From an uncultured Clostridia bacterium (GTDB lineage Bacteria > Bacillota > Clostridia > TANB77 > CAG-508): a DNA stretch of 64,000 nucleotides. Shown here one piece after another: positions 48,452 to 57,101 of the stretch. The stretch is taken from the NCBI GenBank assembly GCA_934122085.1, contig CAKOVS010000005.1:1-64000 (forward strand). The letters run 5' to 3'. The first letter of the stretch is position 1, and every line of letters begins with the position of its first letter. Made by a program: the position numbers and the translations under genes. The notes under the pieces were generated by a model. It was given only the letters and a program-made list of their open reading frames with translations. It was not told where the DNA came from and ran no database searches.

Positions 48452-50680
48452 TTGGAAGAAAGAGAAGGAATTTTAGCAGAAATAATATATCAAAATGAAG
48501 TAAACAGCTACACTGTAGGAATATTTGAAACAGAAGAAGAGCAATTTACAGTAGTAGGATATTTACCATTTATATATAAGGGTGATTCATTAAAAATAAT
48601 TGGAAAATTTATAGAACACAAAGATTATGGAGAACAATTTAAAATAGAAACATTTGAAAAATTAATGCCACAAACATTATCTGCACTAGAAAAATATCTT
48701 GCAAATGGAAATATAAAAGGAGTTGGACCAGCAACAGCAAGTAAAATAATAAAATTATTTGGAGAAGAAACTATACATGTATTAAAATATGAATCATCAA
48801 AATTAGCGCAAATAAAAGGAATTTCGAAAGACAAAGCCAAAGAAATATCTGAAAGCTTTATTGAAAATTGGGAAGTATGGCAAATTGTTGGCTTTTTAGA
48901 AAGATTTGGACTAGGAGCAGAAAGTGCCAAAAAAGTATATGATTTACTAGGAATAAATGCAATATCAGAAATAGAAAATGATCCATATATTTTAATAGAT
49001 ATCACAAGAGGTGTGGAATTTTCACAAATAGATAAAATGGCAATAGAACTTGGAATAGAACGAGAAAATCAAAAAAGAGTTAAAAGTGGAATAAAATATG
49101 CTTTGATAAAAATCACATATAATGGACATTGTTGTACATTGAAAGAAAATTTAATAGAATATGTAAAACAGATATTAGGAGTATCTGAAGAAATAATTGA
49201 AGAAGGACTAATAAATTTAAAAGCAAATGAAGATATAGTTATTGAAAAAAGAGATGAAGAAGAATGGGTATATTTATATTCATTTTATAAAACAGAAAAT
49301 GAAATTGCAGAAAGAATAATAAAATTAAAAAACACTAAAAATGTAAAAAAAGTAAGCAATATAGAAAAAGAATTAAAAAAAGTAGAAGAAAAAACAGATA
49401 TGATTTTATCTGAAAAGCAAAAAGAAGCAATAAGAACTATTAATGATAATAATGTAACAATCATTACAGGTGGCCCTGGAACAGGAAAAACAACAATAAT
49501 AAAAAGTATTATAGAGATCTATAAGCAAAGAAAACATAAAATAGTATTGTGTGCTCCTACTGGAAGGGCTGCAAAGAGGATGACAGAAACAACAGGAGAA
49601 GAGGCACAAACATTACATAGATTATTAGAAATAGGAAAAGTTGATGATGATGCATTTTTTAAGAAAGACAAAGACTTTGAAGGTGCACCAATAGATGCAG
49701 ACATAATAATAGTTGATGAAATGTCAATGGTAGATATGTTTGTAATGAGTTATTTGCTAGATTGTATATATTTAGGTACAAAGTTAATTCTTGTAGGAGA
49801 TACAGATCAACTCCCATCAGTAGGACCTGGAAGTGTTTTAAAAGATATAATATCATCTGAAAAAATTTCAACAGTACATTTAGATAAAATATTTAGACAG
49901 GCTGCAAGAAGTAAAATAATAGTAAATGCGCATAGAGTAAACAATGGTCAAAAATTTATACAAAAAGATGATTCAGAACTATCTGAAAATGCAAAAGAAG
50001 ATTTTTTCTTTATAAAAGAAAATAATCAAGAAAAAATATTAGAACAAGTTTTATCATTATGTAATGGAAGATTAAAAAAGTTCGGAGACTATGACTTTTT
50101 TGAAAATATTCAAGTATTAACACCAACTAAAAAAGGAATGTTAGGAACAAAAGAATTAAATAAATCATTACAACAAGAATTAAATCCCCCAAGAGAAGGG
50201 GAACCAGAAAAAGCAAGTATGGGAGTAATATTCAGAATAGGTGATAGAATAATGCAAAACAAAAACAATTATGATATGTATTGGGAAAGAAGAGAAGGAG
50301 ACTCTATAGAAACTGGAAATGGTGTATTTAATGGTGAGATTGGAACAATAACAAATATAAATGAAAAAGAAAAAAATATAAGAATAAAATTTGATGATAA
50401 TAAAGTTTGTTGGTATGAATTTAATGATTTAGAACAAATAGATCATAGTTATTGTATAACAATACACAAAGCACAAGGAAGCGAATTTGATGTTGTTATA
50501 ATGATTGTGCCACAAGCTGCTCCAATGCTTTTAACACGAAATTTATTATATACAGGATTAACAAGAGCAAAAAAATTATTGATTGTAATTGGAAATGATA
50601 GAGTTGTAGATTTTATGATAAATAATGTAGATAGTAAAAAAAGGAATACAGGATTGGAATATAAATTACGAAATATGTAG
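48452..50680 (+). CDS. recD2: RecD-like 5'-3' DNA helicase
   Basis: A 742-residue superfamily 1B helicase of the RecD2/YrrC type, which acts in DNA repair without RecBC. The N-terminal OB-like and helix-hairpin-helix regions (IKGVGPATASKIIKLFGEET) precede the motor. The motor has motif I GGPGTGKTT at 340-348, motif II IIVDEMSMVD, and motif III GDTDQLPSVGPG. Motif VI is at the C-terminus (HKAQGSEFDVVIM, LLYTGLTRAKKLL). The start is TTG 48452 behind gaggatg. It is followed by the SOS-type recN. Confidence 0.94.
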   Translation: MEEREGILAEIIYQNEVNSYTVGIFETEEEQFTVVGYLPFIYKGDSLKIIGKFIEHKDYGEQFKIETFEKLMPQTLSALEKYLANGNIKGVGPATASKIIKLFGEETIHVLKYESSKLAQIKGISKDKAKEISESFIENWEVWQIVGFLERFGLGAESAKKVYDLLGINAISEIENDPYILIDITRGVEFSQIDKMAIELGIERENQKRVKSGIKYALIKITYNGHCCTLKENLIEYVKQILGVSEEIIEEGLINLKANEDIVIEKRDEEEWVYLYSFYKTENEIAERIIKLKNTKNVKKVSNIEKELKKVEEKTDMILSEKQKEAIRTINDNNVTIITGGPGTGKTTIIKSIIEIYKQRKHKIVLCAPTGRAAKRMTETTGEEAQTLHRLLEIGKVDDDAFFKKDKDFEGAPIDADIIIVDEMSMVDMFVMSYLLDCIYLGTKLILVGDTDQLPSVGPGSVLKDIISSEKISTVHLDKIFRQAARSKIIVNAHRVNNGQKFIQKDDSELSENAKEDFFFIKENNQEKILEQVLSLCNGRLKKFGDYDFFENIQVLTPTKKGMLGTKELNKSLQQELNPPREGEPEKASMGVIFRIGDRIMQNKNNYDMYWERREGDSIETGNGVFNGEIGTITNINEKEKNIRIKFDDNKVCWYEFNDLEQIDHSYCITIHKAQGSEFDVVIMIVPQAAPMLLTRNLLYTGLTRAKKLLIVIGNDRVVDFMINNVDSKKRNTGLEYKLRNM

Positions 50681-50714
50681 AAAAATAGAAAACGAAAAAA
50701 AGTTCGCAAAACTA

Positions 50715-50743
50715 TTGACAAAAATCAAAGAAAAACATATAAT
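50715..50743 (+). promoter_or_regulatory. Consensus promoter of recN
   Basis: TTGACA at 50715-50720 and TATAAT at 50738-50743 are spaced by 17 bp. A LexA-like box begins 7 bp after the -10. Confidence 0.8.
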
Positions 50744-50789
50744 ACTTTTCGAACAGACATTTGATATTTAACTTACGAAAAGTATTATT
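50741..50789 (+). promoter_or_regulatory. Hairpin spanning the recN leader
   Basis: aatacttttcg (50741-50751) and cgaaaagtatt are perfect 11-bp reverse complements flanking the LexA-like box. In DNA this is an extended dyad, and in RNA a leader hairpin. Confidence 0.4.
50750..50763. promoter_or_regulatory. LexA (DinR)-type SOS box for recN
   Basis: cgaacagacatttg matches the Gram-positive LexA consensus CGAACRNRYGTTYG at all but one position (A for the central G). Its place over the transcription start is right for repression. recN is a classic SOS gene. Confidence 0.65.
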
Positions 50790-50808
50790 ATTTTTTTGGA
50801 GGATTGCC

Positions 50809-52437
50809 ATGATTACAAATTTACATATAAAAAATATAGGAATAATAGATGATTTAGAAATAAATTTAAACAAAGGAATGAATGTATTAACAGGAGAAAC
50901 AGGAGCTGGTAAAACATTAATAATTGATTCATTAGGAGTAATTTGTGGTGGACGATTTTCAAAAGAAATGATAAGAAAAGGTGAAAGCCATTCATATGTA
51001 GAAATATGTATGTATGAGCCACAAGATATAAATTCAGTAGATGGAAATATTATTGTAACAAGAGAAATATATAGCAATGGAAGAAATACTTGTAAAATAA
51101 ATGGAAGACTTGTAACTGTATCAGAATTAAAAGACTTTATGAGTAAATATATAGAAATACATGGTCAAAATCAAAATCAACAATTATTTGATAGTTCAAC
51201 ACATATAAAATATCTTGACAATTTTATAGGAGAAGAATTATTACCATTAAAAAGTGAATATAGCTCAAAATTTATAAGATATAATGAAGTAAAAAGAGAA
51301 ATAAGAAATAATTATGGAGATGAAAAAGAAAAACAAAGAAAATTAGATTTATTAAAATATCAATTAAATGAAATACAAGAAGCAAAATTAAAAAAAGATG
51401 AAGAAGAAAAATTAGAAGAAAAAAGAAAAATAATGTTAAATTCAGAAAAAATAGCAAAAAACTTATCAGAAGCAAGTCAAGCAGTTGGAGAAAATACAAT
51501 AGATGTAATAAATAGTGCAGTAAGAGCATTAGAAAAAATAGAAGAAATAGATTCAAAATATAGTTCAACAATAGAAAGTTTAAGAAACATATATTATGAA
51601 ATGCAAGAAATATCAAGAGATATAGAAACATATTGTGAAGATGTTGATTTTGATGAACAACAAAGAGAAGAAGTAGAAACAAGATTAGATATTATATATG
51701 ATTTAAAAAGAAAATATGGAAACAATATTGAAGAAATATTAGAATATGGAAAAGAAGTTGCAGATGAGATAAATAAAATAGAAAATGCAGAAGAAATAAA
51801 TGCTAAACTAAGAAAAGAAAAAGCCGAGTTAGAAACAGAGCTAAATGTAATAGCAATGAAAATAAGTGAAATTAGAAAAAAATATGCAACAGAATTAAAT
51901 CAAAGAATTAATAAAGAATTATTAGAATTAGAAATGAAAAATGCAACAATTAATGTAAAAGTTGAATATAAAGCAAATGAATATTTTGAAAATGGTAAAG
52001 ATTCTGTTCAAATTTATATTAGAACAAATATTGGCGAAAATGAAAGTGAATTAGTAAAAATTGCATCAGGAGGAGAAATGTCAAGAATAATGCTAGCCAT
52101 AAAAAAAGTAATAGCAGAAGCAGATGAAGTACCTGTTATGATATTTGATGAAATTGATACTGGAATAAGTGGAAAAGCCGCTAATGCAGTAGCAGACAAA
52201 ATGAAAAGCATTTCAAAAAATCATCAAGTTTTGTGCATATCACATTTGGCTGCAATTGCTGCAAGTGCAAATTATAACTATTTCATAAGTAAAAAAGTAG
52301 AAAATGAAAGAACAGCTACAAAAGTAAAATTATTAAATGAAGAAGAAGTTTTATGTGAAATTGCAAGAATCTCTTCAGGTGAAGTAAATGAAGTTACATT
52401 ACAATATGCAAATGAATTAAGAAAAAAAGTCTCATAA
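50809..52437 (+). CDS. recN: DNA repair protein RecN
   Basis: RecN is an SMC-like ATPase that holds broken DNA ends. The 542-residue protein has the Walker A GETGAGKT at residues 29-36, a long coiled coil (about 150-370), and a C-terminal ABC half. That half has the signature IASGGEMSRIMLAIK, Walker B MIFDEIDTGISGKAA, and H-loop LCISHLAAIAA. The frame opens further upstream, but ggagg at 50798-50802 sets ATG 50809 (MITNLHIKNIGII). Its promoter carries a LexA-type box. Confidence 0.96.
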   Translation: MITNLHIKNIGIIDDLEINLNKGMNVLTGETGAGKTLIIDSLGVICGGRFSKEMIRKGESHSYVEICMYEPQDINSVDGNIIVTREIYSNGRNTCKINGRLVTVSELKDFMSKYIEIHGQNQNQQLFDSSTHIKYLDNFIGEELLPLKSEYSSKFIRYNEVKREIRNNYGDEKEKQRKLDLLKYQLNEIQEAKLKKDEEEKLEEKRKIMLNSEKIAKNLSEASQAVGENTIDVINSAVRALEKIEEIDSKYSSTIESLRNIYYEMQEISRDIETYCEDVDFDEQQREEVETRLDIIYDLKRKYGNNIEEILEYGKEVADEINKIENAEEINAKLRKEKAELETELNVIAMKISEIRKKYATELNQRINKELLELEMKNATINVKVEYKANEYFENGKDSVQIYIRTNIGENESELVKIASGGEMSRIMLAIKKVIAEADEVPVMIFDEIDTGISGKAANAVADKMKSISKNHQVLCISHLAAIAASANYNYFISKKVENERTATKVKLLNEEEVLCEIARISSGEVNEVTLQYANELRKKVS

Positions 52438-52517
52438 TTAATTATGTGTTGATAAATATGATTAATACATAAGAAATAATGAAAATTGAGTATATAAGAG
52501 AAGTAAACTTTCTTATA

Positions 52518-52650
52518 AGAACAAAGCGACGTAGTCGCCCTTTGTTCTCGCCCGATTTGAGTTTTTGACTAAAAGGAGAAAGTCTCAAAGGGCTAGAGAT
52601 TGCAGCTTTTATATACTAGGAAGTTCAGAGAACTTTCCTAGTATATAAAA
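52518..52650 (+). repeat. 133-bp structured repeat, family 2, copy C
   Basis: This element lies after recN. It has two clear hairpins. The first pairs agaacaaag with ctttgttct, with an inner cgac/gtcg stem. The last is a 16-bp stem ttttatatactaggaa / ttcctagtatataaaa. A reverse-complement copy of the same 133-bp length is at 63036-63168, differing at about 10 positions; one G-C pair of the first stem becomes T-A. It has no terminal inverted repeat and no coding capacity. Confidence 0.8.
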
Positions 52651-52726
52651 TAAAAAATTTCATAAGAAGGTTTATTTTTGTACTTTACACAATTTTTTCT
52701 ATATACTCAACTTTACACAAATTATT

Positions 52727-53281
52727 CTATATTTCCATTTGGCTACCTAAAAATGTAGCTGCAGATTGAGCTACTTTTGTCTCAACTTCATTCATTTTTG
52801 TATTAGCTTCTTTAGAAAGAAGAATTACAGTACCAATAGTATCTCCATTAGAAATTATTGGGTATACAACTTGTGCATTATATTTTTTATTATTTGAGTC
52901 ATTTTTTGTTATAGGAACAGAAATATTACTATTTTCATTACTTGTATAAATTTCTTTATCTTCCATTAATTGTTCAAGTTCATCGCTAACATTTTGTTCT
53001 AAATATTCTTTTTTAGAACCACCAGAAACAGCTATAACTGTATCTTTATCGGTAATGCAAGCAATATGTCCAGTAGTTTTGGATAATGTTTCAGCATATC
53101 CAGTAGCAAATTCAGATAATTCACCAATAGGTGAGTATTTTTTTAAAATAACTTGACCTTCTCTGTCAGTAAAAATTTCTAAAGGTTCACCTTCTTTTAT
53201 TCTTAAAGTTTTTCTTATTTCTTTTGGAATTACAACTCTACCCAAATCATCTATTCTTCTTACAACGCCTGTTGCTTTCAT
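52727..53281 (-). CDS. spoVT: Stage V sporulation protein T
   Basis: SpoVT is a late forespore regulator that modulates SigG-dependent genes. The N-terminal AbrB-type swapped-hairpin domain (MKATGVVRRIDDLGRVVIPKEIRKTLRI) is followed by a GAF-like sensory domain (about 55-180) with GHIACITDKDTVIAVSGG and VVYPIISNGDTIGTVILLSK. The 184-residue length matches SpoVT rather than AbrB itself. It is monocistronic on the minus strand with the SD aaggagga. Confidence 0.95.
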   Translation of the reverse strand: MKATGVVRRIDDLGRVVIPKEIRKTLRIKEGEPLEIFTDREGQVILKKYSPIGELSEFATGYAETLSKTTGHIACITDKDTVIAVSGGSKKEYLEQNVSDELEQLMEDKEIYTSNENSNISVPITKNDSNNKKYNAQVVYPIISNGDTIGTVILLSKEANTKMNEVETKVAQSAATFLGSQMEI

Positions 53282-53442
53282 TTAATTTCCTCCTTGTTTG
53301 GTTTGATTTTTTGTATATTTTTATTATTACAAATAAGAAAAAAATTATACATTTTTTCTCATAATAATATATTTACATTCTAAAATTTAAGTGATATAAT
53401 ACTCAAGAAATATTTCAAAATGACAAAAATAAGGAGGCAAAA

Positions 53443-53700
53443 ATGACATTAGAAGAATTAGATAAAGATATAAATAAAAAAATTGCTGAAAATGATGAAT
53501 TTGTTAGATATACATTTTTTGAATTAAAAGTAAAACATAATTTATCAGAAGGAGAAATTGATGAAGTTTTAAGATTAGCAAGAAATAAATTTGAAAATTT
53601 AGGATATAGAGTATATTTTACAGGAGCTAAATATAGTTATCAAGGTGAAAATAGAATTGTAGAATCAAACGAATATTTAGTAGCAATAAAAGGATTATAA
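53443..53700 (+). CDS. Small unknown soluble protein
   Basis: An 85-residue protein with no recognised family. It begins with a charged helix (MTLEELDKDINKKIAENDEF). A helix-turn-helix-like stretch follows (FFELKVKHNLSEGEIDEVLRLARNKFENLG), then a beta hairpin (YRVYFTGAKYSYQGENRIVES). The SD aaggagg is strong and codon usage is typical of the chromosome, so it is probably a real gene. It stands alone between spoVT and a tRNA gene. Confidence 0.7.
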   Translation: MTLEELDKDINKKIAENDEFVRYTFFELKVKHNLSEGEIDEVLRLARNKFENLGYRVYFTGAKYSYQGENRIVESNEYLVAIKGL

Positions 53701-53768
53701 TTTTTTTATTGTTTAAAATATTAAGATTATAAATATATAAAATAAAAATAAAAAAATTTTAAAAAACT

Positions 53769-53797
53769 ATTGACAAAAATATAAAATTGATTTATAC
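53769..53797 (+). promoter_or_regulatory. Promoter of the tRNA gene
   Basis: TTGACA at 53769-53774 and TATACT at 53792-53797 are spaced by 17 bp, followed by a short hairpin (ttctgtg / cacagaa) in the pre-tRNA leader. Confidence 0.75.
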
Positions 53798-53844
53798 TTA
53801 GTTCTGTGCTAAGGAGATAATACTTAACACAGAATAAAGAACAT

Positions 53845-53921
53845 GCTCCCATAGCTCAGTTGGTCAGAGCAACCGGCTCATAACCGGTGGGTCCTAGGTT
53901 CAAGTCCTAGTGGGAGCACCA
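53845..53921 (+). tRNA. tRNA with CAT anticodon (elongator Met, or Ile2)
   Basis: The cloverleaf is complete. Acceptor gctccca pairs with tgggagc, the D arm is gctc/gagc, and the anticodon stem accgg/ccggt carries the loop CTCATAA. The T arm is ctagg/cctag with TTCAAGT, and CCA is encoded. The first base pair is G-C, so it is not the initiator tRNA. CAT may read AUG as Met, or AUA as Ile if the cytidine is lysidine-modified; the body resembles clostridial elongator Met. Confidence 0.93.
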
Positions 53922-53930
53922 TATAATTAA

Positions 53931-53960
53931 AAGAATATCGTTTTAGATATTCTTTTTTTG
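53931..53960 (+). terminator. Terminator after the tRNA gene
   Basis: aagaatatc pairs with gatattctt, followed by ttttt. It lies 10 bp beyond the CCA end. Confidence 0.85.
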
Positions 53961-53972
53961 GATACATATAAT

Positions 53973-53997
53973 AAAAAGTGGTTAAATACCACTTTTT
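53973..53997. terminator. Terminator of the minus-strand zinc-ribbon gene
   Basis: aaaaagtggt pairs perfectly with accacttttt around taaat; the A-run is a T-run on the minus strand. Confidence 0.8.
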
Positions 53998-54005
53998 ACG
54001 CTTTT

Positions 54006-54272
54006 TTAGTTGAATATAATACCAGTTTCATTAAAACTTTCTTTTGCAGAAATTTCCAAATTGTCAATAGCTTCATATCCTAAAAATCTATTAACATTTT
54101 TTTGAGTAATGCCTGTTTCTGTTGCTATTGTATCAATAGAAGAGAAACCATTTGAATTTATGTATGTTTTAAAGGTAGATAATTCTAAATTGTCTCTATT
54201 TGCACAATTAGGACAAACATCTCCTGAATTTGTGTGAAAAGCACCACAACGACTACATTTATTTAATTCCAT
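54006..54272 (-). CDS. Small zinc-ribbon plus helix-turn-helix protein
   Basis: An 88-residue protein. The N-terminus has a four-Cys zinc ribbon (CSRCGAFHTNSGDVCPNC). The C-terminal part is helical (FSSIDTIATETGITQKNVNRFLGYEAI) and looks like a small winged or helix-turn-helix domain. The layout resembles YvyF/TIGR03826-type flagellar-operon proteins, but no flagellar genes are near. On the minus strand ggaggt sets ATG 54272; an earlier in-frame ATG at 54284 has no SD. Confidence 0.75.
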   Translation of the reverse strand: MELNKCSRCGAFHTNSGDVCPNCANRDNLELSTFKTYINSNGFSSIDTIATETGITQKNVNRFLGYEAIDNLEISAKESFNETGIIFN

Positions 54273-54501
54273 ATAAACCTCCATCTTAAGTAGATATTTA
54301 TAAATGATATTCTATAAAATTAGAAATATTAATCCACTTAAATAAAATTAATATAATTTCTTAGCTGATTTTATCACAAAAAAAAGAAAAATGGAATAGA
54401 TTATATAAAAAATTTATAAATAAAACTAACATTGAAATAATTATAATACATATTATAAAATAGATTATGTAGAGGAGAAGAAGTCTGAAAAATAATTTGT
54501 G

Positions 54502-54530
54502 CCTTCCACAGACATAGTGTTGGTGAAGGC
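54502..54530 (+). promoter_or_regulatory. GC-rich hairpin before the glycosyltransferase-like gene
   Basis: tgccttc pairs with gaaggca, with more partial pairing inside. It lies about 20 nt upstream of the ATG at 54552 and is far GC-richer than its surroundings. It may be a leader structure influencing translation. Confidence 0.35.
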
Positions 54531-54551
54531 AAGGAAGGAATGAGATTAAGT

Positions 54552-55367
54552 ATGAAAAAAGCTTTATTTATTTTACAAGAAAAACATTATAATATCCAAT
54601 ATGTAATATACATAAAAATGTTAAAATTAATCGGATATGAAATACATATTATAACAGACATAAAAAGTAAAATAAAATATTGTGATAAACAATATGAATA
54701 TATATTTAAAATAAGTAAATATAAAATAAATAAGTATGAAATTGTATTTTGTGATTCTAAAATATTAGAAATATTAATAAAACTAATTAATAAAAGACAA
54801 AAAAATAAAATAATATATATGAAAAGCAAAAAAAACTTTGAAAAATATAAAAAAGAAAAATGTACTTATAATTTTAATATGGCAAAAGACAAGTATATTT
54901 TTTGTAGCATAGGAGAATTTAATAAGACTAATAATCAAATCATGCAACTTGAATCAATGATAAGAATAATAAAAAAATATCCAAAAGCACAATTATTGTT
55001 GTTAGGACAAGGAAAATTAAAAGAATATTATGAACATATAATTGAAAAATATGGACTAAGTGAAAATGTTCAAATAATAGAGAATTTAGATGAAAAAATT
55101 GATATTATAAAAAAATCAAATTCTATTATATCAACAAGAAGAAAAACAGAATTTGCATTAGATTGGATAATAGCTTTAATTTTAAACAAGCCAATAATAA
55201 CATTAGATGTAGGAATTAATAAATTTATTTTCAAAAAAGAAAATATTTTTAAGAATTCAGATGATTTAAAGGAAAAGATGAAAAAATATATAGATGAAAA
55301 TAAGTGCTTTGAAAAATATTATGATATTGAGCCAGATAAGGTAATTGAAATTCTAAAAGAAATATAA
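54552..55367 (+). CDS. Glycosyltransferase-like (GT-B, group 1) protein
   Basis: A 271-residue protein with a GT-B-like plan but reduced size. The N-terminal part (MKKALFILQEKHYNIQYVIYIKMLKLIGYEIHIIT) is typical of a Rossmann-like acceptor domain. The C-terminal half has QLESMIRIIKKYPKAQLLLLGQGKLKEYYEHIIEKYGL and VQIIENLDEKIDII, the donor-domain pattern of family 4 enzymes. The usual E-x7-E motif is degenerate (RRKTEFALDWIIALILNKPII). It could be a divergent or inactive transferase. It is single and very K/I-rich. Confidence 0.6.
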   Translation: MKKALFILQEKHYNIQYVIYIKMLKLIGYEIHIITDIKSKIKYCDKQYEYIFKISKYKINKYEIVFCDSKILEILIKLINKRQKNKIIYMKSKKNFEKYKKEKCTYNFNMAKDKYIFCSIGEFNKTNNQIMQLESMIRIIKKYPKAQLLLLGQGKLKEYYEHIIEKYGLSENVQIIENLDEKIDIIKKSNSIISTRRKTEFALDWIIALILNKPIITLDVGINKFIFKKENIFKNSDDLKEKMKKYIDENKCFEKYYDIEPDKVIEILKEI

Positions 55368-55422
55368 ATAAAACAGATTCAAGAATTTATATCCAACTTA
55401 TAATTTCTTAAATCTGTTTTAT
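55368..55422. terminator. Bidirectional terminator
   Basis: ataaaacagatt (55368-55379) and aatctgttttat (55411-55422) are perfect arms with further internal pairing (aagaattt region with aatttctt). It separates two convergent genes. Confidence 0.75.
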
Positions 55423-55436
55423 TGCTTATATCAAAA

Positions 55437-55817
55437 TTACATTTGTTGATTTCCAGGTATAAAATAATCAACAACTCCATAAATTAAGGCACCAATTATT
55501 GCAGCCATCCAAGAAATTGAATAACCAACTACAAAAAATTGTGTCAAATATAATATAATAGCTGCTAATGCAAAACCTACAAATCCTTTTCCAAAAGGAC
55601 TAGCATGTAAACCAGTAAATTTGACAATTAAATAATCCATAATAGTTAAAACAATTGCAGCAATTACTAGAGTCCAGATAGTATTTATGGAAAATCCAGG
55701 AGTGAAAAATGCTGTAATTGCTAAAACTATAGCAGCAGTAACTAATCTACCAACAATTTGCCAAACTGTAGATGTTCTATTAGAAGTATTAGAATTACTT
55801 TGAGCGTTATTTGCCAT
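55437..55817 (-). CDS. Phage-holin-family IV/YvlD-like membrane protein
   Basis: A 126-residue protein with four membrane helices in the pattern of the holin-4 superfamily IV (PF04020-like): VGRLVTAAIVLAITAFFTPGFSI, TLVIAAIVLTIMDYLIVKFTG, GFVGFALAAIILYLTQFFV and AAIIGALIYGVVDYFIPG. The N-terminus is a polar N/S/T tail. Despite the family name most members are chromosomal envelope proteins, and no phage genes surround it. On the minus strand aaggagg precedes the ATG. Confidence 0.78.
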   Translation of the reverse strand: MANNAQSNSNTSNRTSTVWQIVGRLVTAAIVLAITAFFTPGFSINTIWTLVIAAIVLTIMDYLIVKFTGLHASPFGKGFVGFALAAIILYLTQFFVVGYSISWMAAIIGALIYGVVDYFIPGNQQM

Positions 55818-55952
55818 ATTAAAACCTCCTTATAAAAAATTTTAAGGTTACGAAATTAGTATTTACATCAAAAAAAATATTATACAAAAATCGTATAAAT
55901 TTAGAAAATCTGAAGAAAATACAATTAAAAATAAAAAAGAAAAGAGGAAATT

Positions 55953-56633
55953 ATGCTAATAACTTTTTTGAGAGCAATATTTCTATACATAGTAGTTTTG
56001 ATTGTGATGAGATTAATGGGAAAAAGGGAAATTGGCCAAATGCAACCATTTGAATTAGCAATATCAATAATGATAGCAGATCTAGCAGCAACACCAATGG
56101 CAGAAACAGGAATACCAATCTCAAATGGAATTATACCAATTTTAGGATTATTGGTTATGCATTTAATTATTTCTACATTAAATATAAAAAGTACTAAAGC
56201 AAGGGAAATTATTTGTGGAAAACCATCAATATTAATATATAGAGGAAAAATTGATGAAAAAACATTAAGGAAAGAAAGATTTACCATTAATGAATTAGAA
56301 GAAAGATTGAGGGATAATAATATATTTAATATAGGAGATGTGGATTATGCTATATTAGAAACAAGTGGACAAGTAACTGTTATACCAAAGCCCAATAAAA
56401 GGAATACAACACCAGAAGATTTTAATATAGAACCCAAATATGAAGGAATTTCATATGATTTAGTCGTAGATGGAAAAATAATGTATAAAAATCTCGAAAA
56501 AATAGGTAAGAACTATATATGGCTTGTAAAACAAGCTGAGAAATTTGGAATAAAACCAGAAGAAGCATTGATTATTACAATTGACGGAAATAAACAATTC
56601 TTTTGTCAAGCACTGCAAAAAGAAAATGATTGA
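55953..56633 (+). CDS. DUF421/YetF-like membrane protein
   Basis: A 226-residue protein of the YetF/DUF421 family. Three N-terminal membrane helices include the hallmark RLMGKREIGQMQPFELAISIMIADLAATPM. The soluble C-terminal domain has LIYRGKIDEKTLRKERFTINELEERLRDNNIFNIGDVDYAILETSGQVTVIPKP, abbreviated here as the family-defining LRxxGxxxIxDVxYAxLExxG pattern. Some members act in spore or envelope functions in Bacillus; biochemistry is unknown. A DUF4363 gene follows at once, a recurrent pairing. Confidence 0.88.
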   Translation: MLITFLRAIFLYIVVLIVMRLMGKREIGQMQPFELAISIMIADLAATPMAETGIPISNGIIPILGLLVMHLIISTLNIKSTKAREIICGKPSILIYRGKIDEKTLRKERFTINELEERLRDNNIFNIGDVDYAILETSGQVTVIPKPNKRNTTPEDFNIEPKYEGISYDLVVDGKIMYKNLEKIGKNYIWLVKQAEKFGIKPEEALIITIDGNKQFFCQALQKEND

Positions 56634-56650
56634 AAAAAAGGAGTGAAAAG

Positions 56651-57034
56651 ATGCATAGAGAAATTATTATATGTGGCTTTATTATTACATTAATAATAGC
56701 ATTAGATATAGTGACACAGAATTACACAAAAAAATCTACAATTGAAATAACAGAATGTTTATTAGAATTAAGAAAAGAAATTGAGAATAATAATTTAAAA
56801 AGTGCTCATAAAAAAATTGAAGAGTTAGATAAAAAATGGGATAATAGACATGATAAGCTTGCTTATTATATTGAACATGATGAACTGGAAAAATTTGATA
56901 CAGCAATAATTCAAGCCAAAAGTTTTGTAAAGAATGATGATGTTTCTTCGGCAATTGCTGAATTAGAAACAGGAAAGTTTGTATTAGAACATATAGAACG
57001 AAAATATAAATTTAATTTGCAAAATATTTTTTAG
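56651..57034 (+). CDS. DUF4363 membrane-anchored helical protein
   Basis: A 127-residue protein: one N-terminal membrane helix (IIICGFIITLIIALDIV) and then an extended helical region (about 30-120) with KKIEELDKKWDNRHDKLAYYIEHDELEKFD, the DUF4363 pattern. It is encoded 17 bp after the DUF421 gene and probably acts with it at the outer face of the membrane. The frame opens at 56630, but aaaggagtg sets ATG 56651. Confidence 0.82.
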   Translation: MHREIIICGFIITLIIALDIVTQNYTKKSTIEITECLLELRKEIENNNLKSAHKKIEELDKKWDNRHDKLAYYIEHDELEKFDTAIIQAKSFVKNDDVSSAIAELETGKFVLEHIERKYKFNLQNIF

Positions 57035-57101
57035 ATATTGAAAAAATATTATTTATAATATATAATAAGAATGAACTAAAGAAATTGAAGGGAATAAATA
57101 T

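Noticed and set aside
54480..54540. Small SRP RNA or riboswitch
   Set aside because: The hairpin lacks the SRP helix 8 signature and any known riboswitch core.
55439..55560. Insertion sequence or transposase fragments near the structured repeats
   Set aside because: No transposase-like protein could be read in any frame around the repeats or elsewhere in the window.
55437..55817. Prophage remnant based on the holin-like protein
   Set aside because: The superfamily IV holin-like proteins are mostly chromosomal membrane proteins; no phage genes are near.
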